From contig NZ_JBIRCY010000002.1 of the NCBI RefSeq assembly GCF_044326205.1, positions 62,001 to 126,000 on the forward strand: a DNA stretch of 64,000 nucleotides, written 5' to 3'. This stretch comes from Kumtagia sp044326205. Its GTDB lineage: Bacteria; Pseudomonadota; Alphaproteobacteria; Rhizobiales; Rhizobiaceae. Under the pieces are notes generated by a model. It was not told where the DNA came from. It saw only the letters and a program-made list of their open reading frames with translations, and did no database searches. Of the stretch, positions 54,438 through 62,838 are shown one piece after another (within the stretch, counting starts at the first letter, position 1; each line of letters opens with the position of its first letter). Made by a program: the position numbers and the translations under genes.

Positions 54438-54899
54438 ATGCGCGAACTGGACGAGATCGACCGGAAAATCATCGCCGCGATCCAGGTTGACGGAAAGATC
54501 ACGGCGCAAGAGCTTGCCGATCGTGTCGGGCTGTCTGCGTCCCCTTGCGCCCGGCGCGTGCGGCTGATGGAGCAGGATGGCATCATCAAGGGATACACCG
54601 CCGTCATCGACCAGAAAAAGGCGGGCCTGCCGATCAGCGCCTTCGCCTCGATCAAGCTGGAGCGGCAGCGCGAAGAAGACCTCGACCGCTTCTCGCAGGC
54701 CGTCACGCGCTGGCCGGAAGTGCTTGACTGCTACCTGATGACCGGCCAGCGCGATTATCTCTTGCGCATCGTCGTGCGCGACCTCGACGCCTACGAGGAA
54801 TTCTTGAAGGACAAACTGACCCGGCTCGATAACGTCGCGTCGATCGAAAGCAGCTTTGCGTTGAAGCAGGTCAAGCGCTCGGAAATCCTGCCTCTATAA
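54438..54899 (+). CDS. Lrp/AsnC family transcriptional regulator (MdeR/BkdR-like)
   Basis: A 153-residue regulator: helix-turn-helix in LDEIDRKIIAAIQVDGKITA and QELADRVGLSASPCARRVRL, and a RAM effector domain (about 70-145: DCYLMTGQRDYLLRIVVRDL). The SPCARRVRLME recognition helix is the true Lrp type. It is divergent from the E1 gene with a palindrome between them, as mdeR is from mdeAB and bkdR from bkd genes. Its likely role is activation of the dehydrogenase gene with an amino acid as effector. Confidence 0.92.
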   Translation: MRELDEIDRKIIAAIQVDGKITAQELADRVGLSASPCARRVRLMEQDGIIKGYTAVIDQKKAGLPISAFASIKLERQREEDLDRFSQAVTRWPEVLDCYLMTGQRDYLLRIVVRDLDAYEEFLKDKLTRLDNVASIESSFALKQVKRSEILPL

Positions 54900-54901
54900 G
54901 G

Positions 54902-55924
54902 CTATTTGCGAGCCTTCGGCGGCGGCGCTACCGAGGCGCGCGAAATCAGCGTCGGCGCGACGTCGACCACAACGTCCTTCGGCTCGCGGCCCTCTATCAT
55001 GGCATGCAGTTCCTCGACGGCCAGCGTTCCCATCTCGTCGAGCGGCATGGCGATGGCCGTCAGCGGCGGCGCGGAATAATTTGCGTCCTCGAAGTCCAGC
55101 GTCACCATGGAAAGGTCTTCCGGCACCCGCACGCCGAGGCTGCGGGCGGCGGCCAGCGCGCTGATGCCGACCAGAAGGTTTGATGCGAAGATCCCCGTGG
55201 GACGCGGTTTTGCGGCCAGCAGTTTCAGGCAGGCGTCGAAGCCGCCGCGCCGCGAATAGGGTTCGACCGCGTCCACCACGTCAGGCAGTCCGGCCTTCCT
55301 GGCCTCCCCGAAAAAGCCGGCACGGCGGCGGCGCGCCGTGTCCATCTCGTCGGAATCGCCGATGAAGCCGAGCCGCTTGTGTCCGGCCTCGATCAGCGTG
55401 CGCGCCGCAAGCCGCGCCGCCGCCTCGTCATCCACCGTGACGCTGCGCCCGATGCTGGCGCGGCGGTTGACGAAGACATGCGGCACCGGCTGGGCGTCGA
55501 TCGCCGCGATCAGGTCGCGTTTGGCGGCCACCGCGATGATGAAGCCGTCGATGCGCCGCTCCGCCACCAGCTTGCCGTAGATCGACGCCGAGGCGGCGTC
55601 GTCCTGCGCCTCGGCGACCAGCGTGACGTAGCCCAGTTCCTCGGCCCGCCGCACGGCCCCGCGGATCGTCGCGGCGTAGATCGGGTTGGTGAGGTCGGGC
55701 AGCAGCACGCCGATGGCGCCGGTGCGCCGCGTCCGCAGATTCCGCGCCAGCGCATGTGGCCGGTAGTTCAGCCGCGCCGCCTCGTCGAGGATGGCCTTGC
55801 GCGTCTCCGGGCGCACGCTGATGCCGCCGCCATTGACGACCTTCGACGCCGTCGAGATGTCGACGCCGATGGCCGTGGCGATGTCCTTCAGCGTGGCGGG
55901 CCGGGGACGCGGCGGTTCTGTCAA
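54902..55924 (-). CDS. LacI family transcriptional regulator
   Basis: A 340-residue repressor: LacI helix-turn-helix (TLKDIATAIGVDISTASKVV, residues about 10-30, hinge ending NYRPHALARNLRT) and a periplasmic-binding-like sugar domain (GAIGVLLPDLTNPIYAATIR onward). The start is a TTG at 55924 with GGAGG seven bases before it, overlapping the SDR stop (TTGA). A perfect LacI-type operator lies at 56881 upstream of the ABC operon, so it probably represses the SDR-lacI operon and the divergent sugar operon until a sugar or sugar acid binds. Confidence 0.9.
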   Translation of the reverse strand: MTEPPRPRPATLKDIATAIGVDISTASKVVNGGGISVRPETRKAILDEAARLNYRPHALARNLRTRRTGAIGVLLPDLTNPIYAATIRGAVRRAEELGYVTLVAEAQDDAASASIYGKLVAERRIDGFIIAVAAKRDLIAAIDAQPVPHVFVNRRASIGRSVTVDDEAAARLAARTLIEAGHKRLGFIGDSDEMDTARRRRAGFFGEARKAGLPDVVDAVEPYSRRGGFDACLKLLAAKPRPTGIFASNLLVGISALAAARSLGVRVPEDLSMVTLDFEDANYSAPPLTAIAMPLDEMGTLAVEELHAMIEGREPKDVVVDVAPTLISRASVAPPPKARK

Positions 55925-56724
55925 GCACGCGCCTCCTGATAGCGGGCAAGCAATTGCGCATCTGGATTGTATCGATAGCAGCGCGAGGTCAAGCCGCCAT
56001 CGACCGCCAGCGACTGTCCGGTAACGAATGACGCCTCGTCGGAAAGCAGCCAGGCGACGGCCGCGGCCACCTCCTCCGGTTCTCCGATGCGCTCCAGCGG
56101 ATGCTGGATCGACATTTCGCGCTCGGCAATTATGGGGTCCGGGCTCTCGCGGATCACCTGGCTGACCAGCGGCGTTCGGATCGCGCCCGGCGCCACCGCA
56201 TTGGCGCGGATGCCGACCGGCCCGTATTCGACGGCGATATAACGGGTCAGCGCGTCGATGCCGGCCTTGGCGCAATCATAGGCCGCCCACATGTTGAAGG
56301 CGGAGCGGCCGTGAACCGACGAGACGTTGACGATGGCACCCACCCTGCGCTGCCGCACCCAGGTTGAAATCGCCTCCGACGATCCCCAGAAATGCGACAT
56401 CAGATTGACCTTCATCAGCCGCTCGACCTCGGGCTCCCTGGGCTCGTGCAGGTTGCCCATCAGGGCGATGCCGACATTGTTCACCCAGCCGCAGAGCGGC
56501 GCGAAGGCTTCCGCCCTCTCCCGCACGGCGGCAAGAACGGCACGCTCCGAGGCATCTCCGATGATCACGTCATGACCGTCGCCAAGATCGGCGCGGGTCT
56601 TTCCGCCCGTCTCCGGGTTCAGTTCCAATCCGACCACGCTCCATCCATCGGCCGCGAGCCGCAGCGCGATGGCCCTGCCGATGCCCGTTCCGCAGCCTGT
56701 TACGACGACGCTTTTCCCGCTCAT
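55921..56724 (-). CDS. Short-chain dehydrogenase/reductase, sugar cluster
   Basis: A 267-residue SDR: nucleotide site TGCGTGIG near residue 9, NNVGIAL near 83, Ser in NVSSVHG near 134, Tyr and Lys in YDCAK near 148-152. LELNPETGGK after strand 2 has an acidic residue, which favours NAD. ATG 56724 has GGGAGGAGAC upstream. It is first in a two-gene operon with lacI. With the transporter, lactonase and the SDR at 61306 it fits oxidation of a sugar (dehydrogenase, then lactonase), but the sugar is not known. Confidence 0.9.
   Translation of the reverse strand: MSGKSVVVTGCGTGIGRAIALRLAADGWSVVGLELNPETGGKTRADLGDGHDVIIGDASERAVLAAVRERAEAFAPLCGWVNNVGIALMGNLHEPREPEVERLMKVNLMSHFWGSSEAISTWVRQRRVGAIVNVSSVHGRSAFNMWAAYDCAKAGIDALTRYIAVEYGPVGIRANAVAPGAIRTPLVSQVIRESPDPIIAEREMSIQHPLERIGEPEEVAAAVAWLLSDEASFVTGQSLAVDGGLTSRCYRYNPDAQLLARYQEARA
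55967..55980. promoter_or_regulatory. Second LacI-like site, inside the SDR 3' end
   Basis: TTGTATCGATAGCA matches the LacI-family consensus TGxxAxCGxTxxCA at all but one fixed position and shares the ATCGAT core with the site at 56881. It is inside the SDR coding region, 43 bases before the lacI start, so it could allow autoregulation or be chance. Confidence 0.3.
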
Positions 56725-56880
56725 GACACTGTCTCCTCCCAATCCGATTCCGGCGTTTCGCGCCCGTTCTGTCGCGCGCTCCCGCGCCTAGAAAAGACCC
56801 GATCCAAGATTTAGGCAATGGTTTGACTAGCTCGCCGGCCCGGAAATCGTCTGCCGGGCGCATTTTTTCAGAATTTTGGA

Positions 56881-56894
56881 TGGAATCGATAACA
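56881..56894. promoter_or_regulatory. LacI-family operator in the divergent sugar promoter
   Basis: TGGAATCGATAACA fits every fixed position of the LacI-family consensus TGxxAxCGxTxxCA. It is in the 265-base gap between the SDR-lacI operon and the binding-protein gene, 96 bases before ATG 56990. The LacI protein at 54902 should bind it. Confidence 0.65.
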
Positions 56895-56989
56895 CGACAT
56901 CACTCAAACGATTGACTAGCGCGAAGCAGCGTAGTTAGCTTGGTGCAAGCCGACGTTTCGAGCTTGGCGTTTCACCTCGGGAGGAAAAT

Positions 56990-58417
56990 ATGGACGACAG
57001 CACCAAGACAGGCGTTTTGAACGCGCTCGCGCATGCCTCGATCGACCGCCGCCGCCTGCTGCAGAGCGCGGGCATACTCGGGATTTCCGCAACCCTGGCC
57101 GGGCGGTTCGGGACGGGCGCAGCGTTCGCAGCCGATTTCGACATGAAGAAGTATGCCGGCCAGAAGGTCAGCATCCTGATGACCGGCGACGAGAACGACC
57201 ATCGCGCGCTGGCCGACATGCTGCCGCAATTTACCGAGGAAACCGGCATGGAGATGGAGATCACCTCGCCGGCGCTCGGCGCGCTGATCGAGAAGACGCT
57301 GCAGAACCTCAAGGCCGACCGCTCGTCCTTCGACCTGATCGAATATCTCGGCTTCCTGACCACCCAGCAGGTCGGCGGCGGCATGTACGAGCAGCTCAAT
57401 TCCTACATCGACGATCCGGCAAAGACGCCGCCGGACTGGGATTTTGCCGATTTCATTCCGGGGGCAATGAAGAATGTCGGCATATTCGACATGGCGGCCG
57501 GCGCCGTCGGTGAAGGCAAGGACGTGTACGGCATTCCCGGCCTGCATTCCGGTTCGGTGATCTATTTCTATCGTAAGGATCTGTTCGAGGCGGCCGGCCT
57601 GCAGCCGGCGAAGACCTGGGACGAATTCAAGGCGGCCGCGCAAAAACTCCATACCGACGACGTCGCCGGCTGCTCCTTCATCGGCGCCAACGATTTCTCG
57701 CTGGCCGCGGTCGACTGGTACACGCGCTTCATCACCACCGGCGGCAAGCTGATGACCGGCTCGCCGAAGGACAAGAATTTCATGCCGCAGGTGAACTCGC
57801 CGGAAGGCGTCGGCGCCTTGCAGATGCTGATCGACCTTCTGCCCTACGCGCCGAAGAACGTCACCAAATACGGCTTTGCCGAAAACGTCGACGGCTTCTC
57901 GACCGGCAAGATCGCCCAGATGATCTTCTGGGCGACCATCGCCGGTCCGGTGCTCAACGCCGAGAATTCGATGGTCGCGGACAAGACCGGCACGACCCCG
58001 GTGCCCTCCGGCGACGGCAAGTCGCCCAAGGCGATCCAGGGCGGCTGGGGCGTCGGCATTCCGAAGAACCTCGATCCGGCGCGCAAGGACATGGCGTGGC
58101 TGGCGTTGACCTGGATCACCAACAAGGCAGTCAACCGCTACTCGATCGAAAAGTACAATATCGACGCCAACCGCACCTCGGCCTTCAAGGATCCGGAACT
58201 CGTGGCAAAGTTCCCGTATCTCAAGGACGCGCTGACGGCGATCGAGACGGCCGATACGATTCCGACCAGTCGCATCCCGGAATTCTTCCAGTTGAACGAC
58301 ATGATGAATGTCGAGTTCAACGCGGCCCTCATCGGCACGCAGGACGCCAAGACCGCCTGCGAAAAGGTGCAGAAGCAGTGGGAAGACGCATTGCGCAAGG
58401 CGGGGCACCTCGCCTGA
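56990..58417 (+). CDS. Sugar-type ABC transporter substrate-binding protein (family 1)
   Basis: A 475-residue periplasmic protein with an N-terminal signal of Tat type (DRRRLLQSAGILGISATLAG, cleavage near GAAFAADF). The mature part (KVSILMTGDENDHRALADML) and DVYGIPGLHSGSVIYFYRKD are typical of family 1 carbohydrate-binding proteins. GGGAGGAAAAT before the ATG is a strong ribosome site. It starts an operon with two permeases, SMP-30 lactonase and SDR. Ligand inferred to be a sugar or polyol. Confidence 0.92.
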   Translation: MDDSTKTGVLNALAHASIDRRRLLQSAGILGISATLAGRFGTGAAFAADFDMKKYAGQKVSILMTGDENDHRALADMLPQFTEETGMEMEITSPALGALIEKTLQNLKADRSSFDLIEYLGFLTTQQVGGGMYEQLNSYIDDPAKTPPDWDFADFIPGAMKNVGIFDMAAGAVGEGKDVYGIPGLHSGSVIYFYRKDLFEAAGLQPAKTWDEFKAAAQKLHTDDVAGCSFIGANDFSLAAVDWYTRFITTGGKLMTGSPKDKNFMPQVNSPEGVGALQMLIDLLPYAPKNVTKYGFAENVDGFSTGKIAQMIFWATIAGPVLNAENSMVADKTGTTPVPSGDGKSPKAIQGGWGVGIPKNLDPARKDMAWLALTWITNKAVNRYSIEKYNIDANRTSAFKDPELVAKFPYLKDALTAIETADTIPTSRIPEFFQLNDMMNVEFNAALIGTQDAKTACEKVQKQWEDALRKAGHLA

Positions 58418-58445
58418 GCGGGAAAAGTTCGGCGGGGGCCGAAGC

Positions 58446-59366
58446 ATGAGCGCCGTAAGTGCCGCTCAGCAACCGGTCGCGGTCATCGAAGGCCGCGACC
58501 GGCCGGCGCTGACCGCTTGGCTGCTGCTCGGGCCCTGCGTCCTTTACCTCATCGCCTTTTCGATCTATCCGCTGTTTTATTCCCTGAGGCTGTCCTTCAC
58601 CGACCTGACGGCCGCCACCGGCACCGGCAATTTTGTCGGGCTTGCCAACTATAACACGCTGCTCGCCGACCCGCTGTTCTGGAACGCCGCCATGAACAGC
58701 GCGATCATGGTGACGGCCGCCGTCGCCCTGCAGGTGGTGCTCGGCGTGGCGCTGGCCCTGTTCTTCGACCTCGACCTCAAGGGCGCCTGGATCGTGCGCG
58801 GCATCCTGCTGCTGCCGATGCTGATCACGCCGATCGTCGTCGGCGTCATGTGGCGCGCGCTGCTCAACCCGGACTGGGGCATGGTCGACTGGACGATCTC
58901 GGCCATCGGGATCACGCCGCCCGACTGGCTGGGCTCCGTCGGCATGGCGATGGTGACGCTCATCCTCGTCGACACCTGGCAATGGACGCCGTTCGTCTTC
59001 ATCATCGTCTTCGCCCGCCTGCAGGGACTGCCGCGCGAGATTTTCGAGGCGGCGGAGGTCGACGGCGCGGGGCCGATCGTCAAATTCCGCCGCGTCGTCC
59101 TGCCGATGCTGATGCCGGCGATCGTCTTCGCCGCCGTGTTCCGGGCGGTCGATGCCTTCCGCTCCTTCGACCTGATCTACGGCCTGTCCTATGGCGGGCC
59201 GGCGCGCGGCACCACGACGCTCGCCTTCTTCTCCTTCCAGAACGGGTTCCAGTTCCAGAACTACGGCTACGCCGCCGCCGTCGCCTATTCGATGCTTATC
59301 ATCATCGCGGTCGGCACGACCATCCTGCTGCGCTACGTGCAGCTCCGGCCGGGGCAGGCGCGATGA
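58446..59366 (+). CDS. Sugar-type ABC transporter permease 1 (MalF/UgpA type)
   Basis: A 306-residue permease with six membrane segments (AWLLLGPCVLYLIAFSIYPL) and the coupling motif EAAEVDGAGPIVKFRRVVLP near residue 205. DAFRSFDLIYGLSYGGPARG is the usual MalF-type loop. It lies 28 bases after the binding-protein gene and overlaps the next permease by four bases. Confidence 0.93.
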   Translation: MSAVSAAQQPVAVIEGRDRPALTAWLLLGPCVLYLIAFSIYPLFYSLRLSFTDLTAATGTGNFVGLANYNTLLADPLFWNAAMNSAIMVTAAVALQVVLGVALALFFDLDLKGAWIVRGILLLPMLITPIVVGVMWRALLNPDWGMVDWTISAIGITPPDWLGSVGMAMVTLILVDTWQWTPFVFIIVFARLQGLPREIFEAAEVDGAGPIVKFRRVVLPMLMPAIVFAAVFRAVDAFRSFDLIYGLSYGGPARGTTTLAFFSFQNGFQFQNYGYAAAVAYSMLIIIAVGTTILLRYVQLRPGQAR

Positions 59367-60190
59367 AACCCGGTCGCCTCATCGCCTATGTCGGCCTGGT
59401 CGCGCTCGGCATCATCGGCGCAGCCCCATTTCTCTACCTCGCGATCCTTTCCACCAAGAAAAGGATAGAAATCGTCGCGCAGGTGCCGCCGACCCTAAAC
59501 TTCAGTTGGGCGCAGATCACCAAGAACTATTCCGAGGTTCTGTTCAGCCAGGGCATGTTGTCCTTCACGCTGAACTCCGTCATCGTCGTCGGCCTGTCGA
59601 CGCTGATCGCGCTGGTCATCGGCACGCCCGCCGCCTACGCCTTCTCGCGGCTCAAATTCGCAGGCAGCGACCGCATGGCCAGCACCATCCTGTCGATGCG
59701 TTTCATGCCGCCCATCGCGGTCGCCATCCCGCTGTTCCTGACCGTCAAGGCGATCGGCCTGACGAACAGCTATCCAGGGCTGATCCTGCCCTACGTCTCC
59801 TTCTCGCTGCCTCTCGTGGTCTGGATCCTCATCGGCTTCTTCGACGAAGTGCCGCAGGAGATCGACGAAGCGGCGATGATCGACGGCGCCACCCGCATCC
59901 AGGCGCTGTGGCGCGTCATCCTGCCCATCGTTCGGCCGGGCATGGTGACGGCCGCATTGTTCGGCGCGCTGTTCACCTGGAACGAGTTTCTGGTCGCCCT
60001 CTACATCATCGACTCCCGCGCCTTGCAAACCATCTCGCTCGGCGCGGCCACGCTGGTCAGCGCACAGCGACCGATCGACTGGAACATCGCGGCCACGGTT
60101 GGCGTCGTCACCGTCGTTCCGATCCTCATCTTCTCGCTTTTCATCCAGCGCTACATCGTGCGCGGCCTGACCGCAGGAGCCGTCAAATGA
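59363..60190 (+). CDS. Sugar-type ABC transporter permease 2 (MalG/UgpE type)
   Basis: A 275-residue permease with six membrane segments and the coupling motif EAAMIDGATRIQALWRVILP near residue 170. FTWNEFLVALYIIDSRALQT is typical of MalG. Its stop overlaps the SMP-30 start (ATGA). No ATPase gene follows, which is unusual for this type of operon. Confidence 0.93.
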   Translation: MKPGRLIAYVGLVALGIIGAAPFLYLAILSTKKRIEIVAQVPPTLNFSWAQITKNYSEVLFSQGMLSFTLNSVIVVGLSTLIALVIGTPAAYAFSRLKFAGSDRMASTILSMRFMPPIAVAIPLFLTVKAIGLTNSYPGLILPYVSFSLPLVVWILIGFFDEVPQEIDEAAMIDGATRIQALWRVILPIVRPGMVTAALFGALFTWNEFLVALYIIDSRALQTISLGAATLVSAQRPIDWNIAATVGVVTVVPILIFSLFIQRYIVRGLTAGAVK

Positions 60191-61080
60191 CCACATATGG
60201 CGAACCCGAACTCATGGCCACCGGCCTCGGCTGGCCGGAGGGACCGACGCTGCAGAAGGACGGCAGCGTCGTCTTCGTCGAGAGCTACCGCAGCCAGCTT
60301 TCGGTGTTCCGCGACGGCAAGGTCAGCCGCCTCGCCTACACCGCCGGCGCGCCGAATTCCTGCGTCGTCGGCGCCAGGGGCGAACTCTATGTCTGCCAGA
60401 ATGGCGGCACGGTCGGGCCGTGGCGCGCTGCGGAGATGAGCGTGCCGTCGATCCAGCGCGTCGAGCCGGGCGGCAAGGCCGTCATCCTCGTCACCGAGGT
60501 CGAAGGCATCAAGCTGAACGGCCCGAACGACCTCGTCTTCGGCGCAGACGGCCACCTCTATTTCACCGATCCCGGCACCTACAATCCGGCCAATCCCGAC
60601 CCCAGCTACATCTTCGCCATCGCGCCGGACGGCACGCCGCGTGTCGTCGTGGCGTTCGAAAAACCGGTATTCCCGAACGGGCTCGCCGTCGAGGCGGACG
60701 GCTCCGTCATCTGGGACGAATCGTACACCGGCCACGTCCGCCGCCGCCGCCCGAGTGGCAAGATAGAAGACCTCGGAAAGATGCCGGGCGCTAATCCGAT
60801 CCTCGACGGCATGAAGATCGGCGCGGACGGACGGCTCTACGTCACCGACCTCGTCGGCAAGGGCATCCACGTCGTCCAGCCCAATGGCAAGGTCGACGCC
60901 TTCATCGATGTCGGCGGCGCGCCGACCAACTGCATCTTTTCCGGCGAGACACTGTGGGTCACGGACGCCACCGTGCTGGCGGCGAGCACCGAAGCGAACC
61001 TGCAAGGTCAGTTGTGGAAGCTGACGGTCCCCGGCGGCGGCGCACCGACCGCGGCGGGCAGTATTGCGGGGGGCAAATGA
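60187..61080 (+). CDS. SMP-30/gluconolactonase family protein
   Basis: A 297-residue six-bladed beta-propeller enzyme; relatives hydrolyse sugar lactones to sugar acids with a divalent metal. The metal ligands are visible: Glu in GWPEGPTL near residue 18, Asn in GIKLNGPNDLVFG near 115-120 and Asp in LDGMKIGADGRLYVTD near 205. It is coupled to the permease gene. Placed between two sugar-type SDRs, it would be the lactonase of an oxidative sugar pathway. Confidence 0.9.
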   Translation: MTTYGEPELMATGLGWPEGPTLQKDGSVVFVESYRSQLSVFRDGKVSRLAYTAGAPNSCVVGARGELYVCQNGGTVGPWRAAEMSVPSIQRVEPGGKAVILVTEVEGIKLNGPNDLVFGADGHLYFTDPGTYNPANPDPSYIFAIAPDGTPRVVVAFEKPVFPNGLAVEADGSVIWDESYTGHVRRRRPSGKIEDLGKMPGANPILDGMKIGADGRLYVTDLVGKGIHVVQPNGKVDAFIDVGGAPTNCIFSGETLWVTDATVLAASTEANLQGQLWKLTVPGGGAPTAAGSIAGGK

Positions 61081-61104
61081 GCCGGCGAATGATCGACCGA
61101 TGGC

Positions 61105-61273
61105 GCCGCCCCTCATCCGCCCTTCGGGCACCTTCTCCCCGTGAACGGGGAGAAGGTGGCTTGCGGCAACGCGGCGCTCCTTCTGCAACGTTAGCGATTG
61201 GCGATACCGGGCGCGACAGCGTCCTTCTCCCCGTATACGGGGAGAAGTGCCCGGCAGGGCGATGAGGGGCGGC
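61105..61273. repeat. Palindromic intergenic repeat, family C copies 2 and 3
   Basis: Two hairpins lie in inverted order: CACCTTCTCCCCGTGAACGG with its partner GGGGAGAAGGT near 61129-61157, and CCTTCTCCCCGTATACGGGG near 61223-61246. The flanks GCCGCCCCTCATCCGCC and GGCGATGAGGGGCGGC pair as outer arms. Between them TGCAAC, six bases, GATTGGCGA at 61184-61204 matches the core in both family A repeats. It lies between the SMP-30 and SDR genes. Confidence 0.9.
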
Positions 61274-61305
61274 GTAAGGATCAAAAATTTGAGGAAAGCC
61301 AGGAC

Positions 61306-62130
61306 ATGACCCCGCGCGAACCCTTCCCCGGCCTATCTCACAAAGGCAAGATCGCATTTGTCACCGGCGGCGGCTCCGGCATCGGCCTGGAGACCGCCCT
61401 CACGCTCACCGACCTCGGCGCCGACGTCGCCATCCTAGACTGGACGCCCGGCGCCGCCGATCAGGCCGCCGAGAAAATCCGCAGGATCGGCCGGAGTGCG
61501 CTGGCCTTCACCGGCGACACCGGCGACGAGGCGACCGTGATCGAGGCCTTCGCCGCCACGAAGGACGCGCTTGGGCCAGTCGACGTCGCAGTCGCCTGCG
61601 CCGGCGTGCTCGGCGCGGGCGGCCCCGTCTTCGAGACCCCGCTCGCCGATTTCGAAGAGGTCATGGGCGTCAATGTGCGCGGTTCCTTCCTGGTCGTGCG
61701 CGAGGCCGCAAAGCATATGCGGCCGAAAAAGTCGGGCGCCATCGTGCTGCTCTCCAGCCTTGACGGCCTGCAGGCCGAGCACGGCATGTTCTCCTACTGC
61801 GTCTCGAAAGGCGCGCTGCTCAATATGGCCCGCGCCGCCGCGCTCGATCTGGCGCGCGACCGTGTCACCGTGAACTGCGTCTGCCCGAGCGTCACAAAAA
61901 CACCGCTGCTCGACGGCCGGCTGGCGACGATCCCCAACGGCGCGGAAATCCTGCAATCCTATGCCGACCGCCACCCGCTCGGCCGTGTGCTGTCGCCGCG
62001 CGACATCGCGGCCGCAATCGCCTTCATCACGTCGCCCGTGGCGACCGGCATCACCGGCGCGGCGCTGCCCGTCGACGCCGGCATCGGCGCCACCTGGGAC
62101 GATTTCAAGACACCGGCCTGGGTGGAGTAG
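61306..62130 (+). CDS. Short-chain dehydrogenase/reductase, last gene of sugar operon
   Basis: A 274-residue SDR: nucleotide site TGGGSGIG near residue 20, CAGVLGAGG near 97, Ser in LLSSLDG near 148, Tyr and Lys in YCVSK near 164-168. ILDWTPG after strand 2 contains Asp, favouring NAD(H). It follows a repeat but reads with the transporter genes. With the SDR at 55921 it gives two possible oxidation steps around the lactonase. Start ATG 61306 (MTPREPFPGLSHKGK) has AGGAAAG upstream. Confidence 0.9.
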   Translation: MTPREPFPGLSHKGKIAFVTGGGSGIGLETALTLTDLGADVAILDWTPGAADQAAEKIRRIGRSALAFTGDTGDEATVIEAFAATKDALGPVDVAVACAGVLGAGGPVFETPLADFEEVMGVNVRGSFLVVREAAKHMRPKKSGAIVLLSSLDGLQAEHGMFSYCVSKGALLNMARAAALDLARDRVTVNCVCPSVTKTPLLDGRLATIPNGAEILQSYADRHPLGRVLSPRDIAAAIAFITSPVATGITGAALPVDAGIGATWDDFKTPAWVE

Positions 62131-62539
62131 CGCGGTTCGGGGATACCATCCAAACCACGATCCAGGTTGTGGAGCGCTGGAGCGCTGCCGAGTTGGCCAT
62201 CAGGTCGGGCCGGCTTCGCCAACGATGGCCGAGGCTGTTCAATGTCATCCGGTGGGCAGGATGCGGGCAAGCCAAAGCATCAGGAAAAAGTTGCCGGTCT
62301 TTCAAGCCTCCTTGGTCATGCTTGTTACGCAATAATCCACGCGGGTTCCGATCAACTCTCTGTTTCCGCTTGGTTTTGCAAGCATGACATGCTTTTCGAA
62401 CGGCCTCGCGCCTAGGCCGAAGGCGGCTGTCGTCTCTCGAAAACTCAAGCCTTTTCAATGTGTTGTGTTGGTGGCGGTGGCAGCCTCGCCTATTCCGTCT
62501 TCGTCAAGGATACTGTCCTGTGCGCCAAAACGTCCACGC

Positions 62540-62615
62540 CGCACTCTGTCCAGCACCCCTTGTATCTGCACAAGATCGGATTTGTGCAGATACAAGGGGT
62601 GCGGGACGGAGTGCG
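62540..62615. repeat. Long inverted repeat, 34-base arms
   Basis: Arms 62540-62573 and 62582-62615 pair at 32 of 34 positions around the loop GATCGGAT. The inner 21 bases of each arm, GCACCCCTTGTATCTGCACA plus A and its complement, are perfect. There is no T-run after it, so it is not a standard terminator. It could be a remnant of a mobile element end, a very stable RNA hairpin, or a recombination site. Confidence 0.9.
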
Positions 62616-62689
62616 ACGTGAGCATCCTGGAAAGCGAAAGGGTCACCGGCCTTCGTAAAAACGGGGATGGAAAAAGCCCGTTCATTTCA

Positions 62690-62838
62690 AATTTTTTTTC
62701 CTTTCGAAACCTCGCTCCAGTCTTTTCAATGCCTTGGCCGACCACCCGCCGCCACGCGGCAAGAGTTTTTCAGGATTTCATCCCCGCCCTCCCGATCGGT
62801 GCGATAATCCGTCAGCCTGTGCTGGAAAGGAGGCGGCG
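62690..62838 (+). promoter_or_regulatory. Conserved leader of paralogue copy 2
   Basis: A T-rich run, TCTTTTCAATGC (62721), CATCCCCGCCC, GATAAT (62803-62808), GTCAGCC and GTGCTGGAAAGGAGG lead to GTG 62839. The end of this string is shared with the leader at 4040-4117, and the whole order with the segment at 640-765. AAAGGAGG is a strong ribosome site for the GTG. Confidence 0.5.

Larger units (their letters stand above)
62131..62838. other. Gene-poor stretch upstream of paralogue copy 2
   Basis: About 700 bases hold no gene I can support. Short open frames on both strands (for example 117 codons on minus at 62105-62458, 96 on minus at 62455-62745) have no recognised domain, and the second runs through the long hairpin. 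The stretch contains that hairpin at 62540 and the conserved leader of the paralogue from about 62690. Confidence 0.6.

Noticed and set aside
62105..62745. Minus-strand open frames of 117 and 96 codons
   Set aside because: No domain; one reads through both arms of the long hairpin, and neither has a convincing start. I considered a broken transposase but saw no supporting motif.
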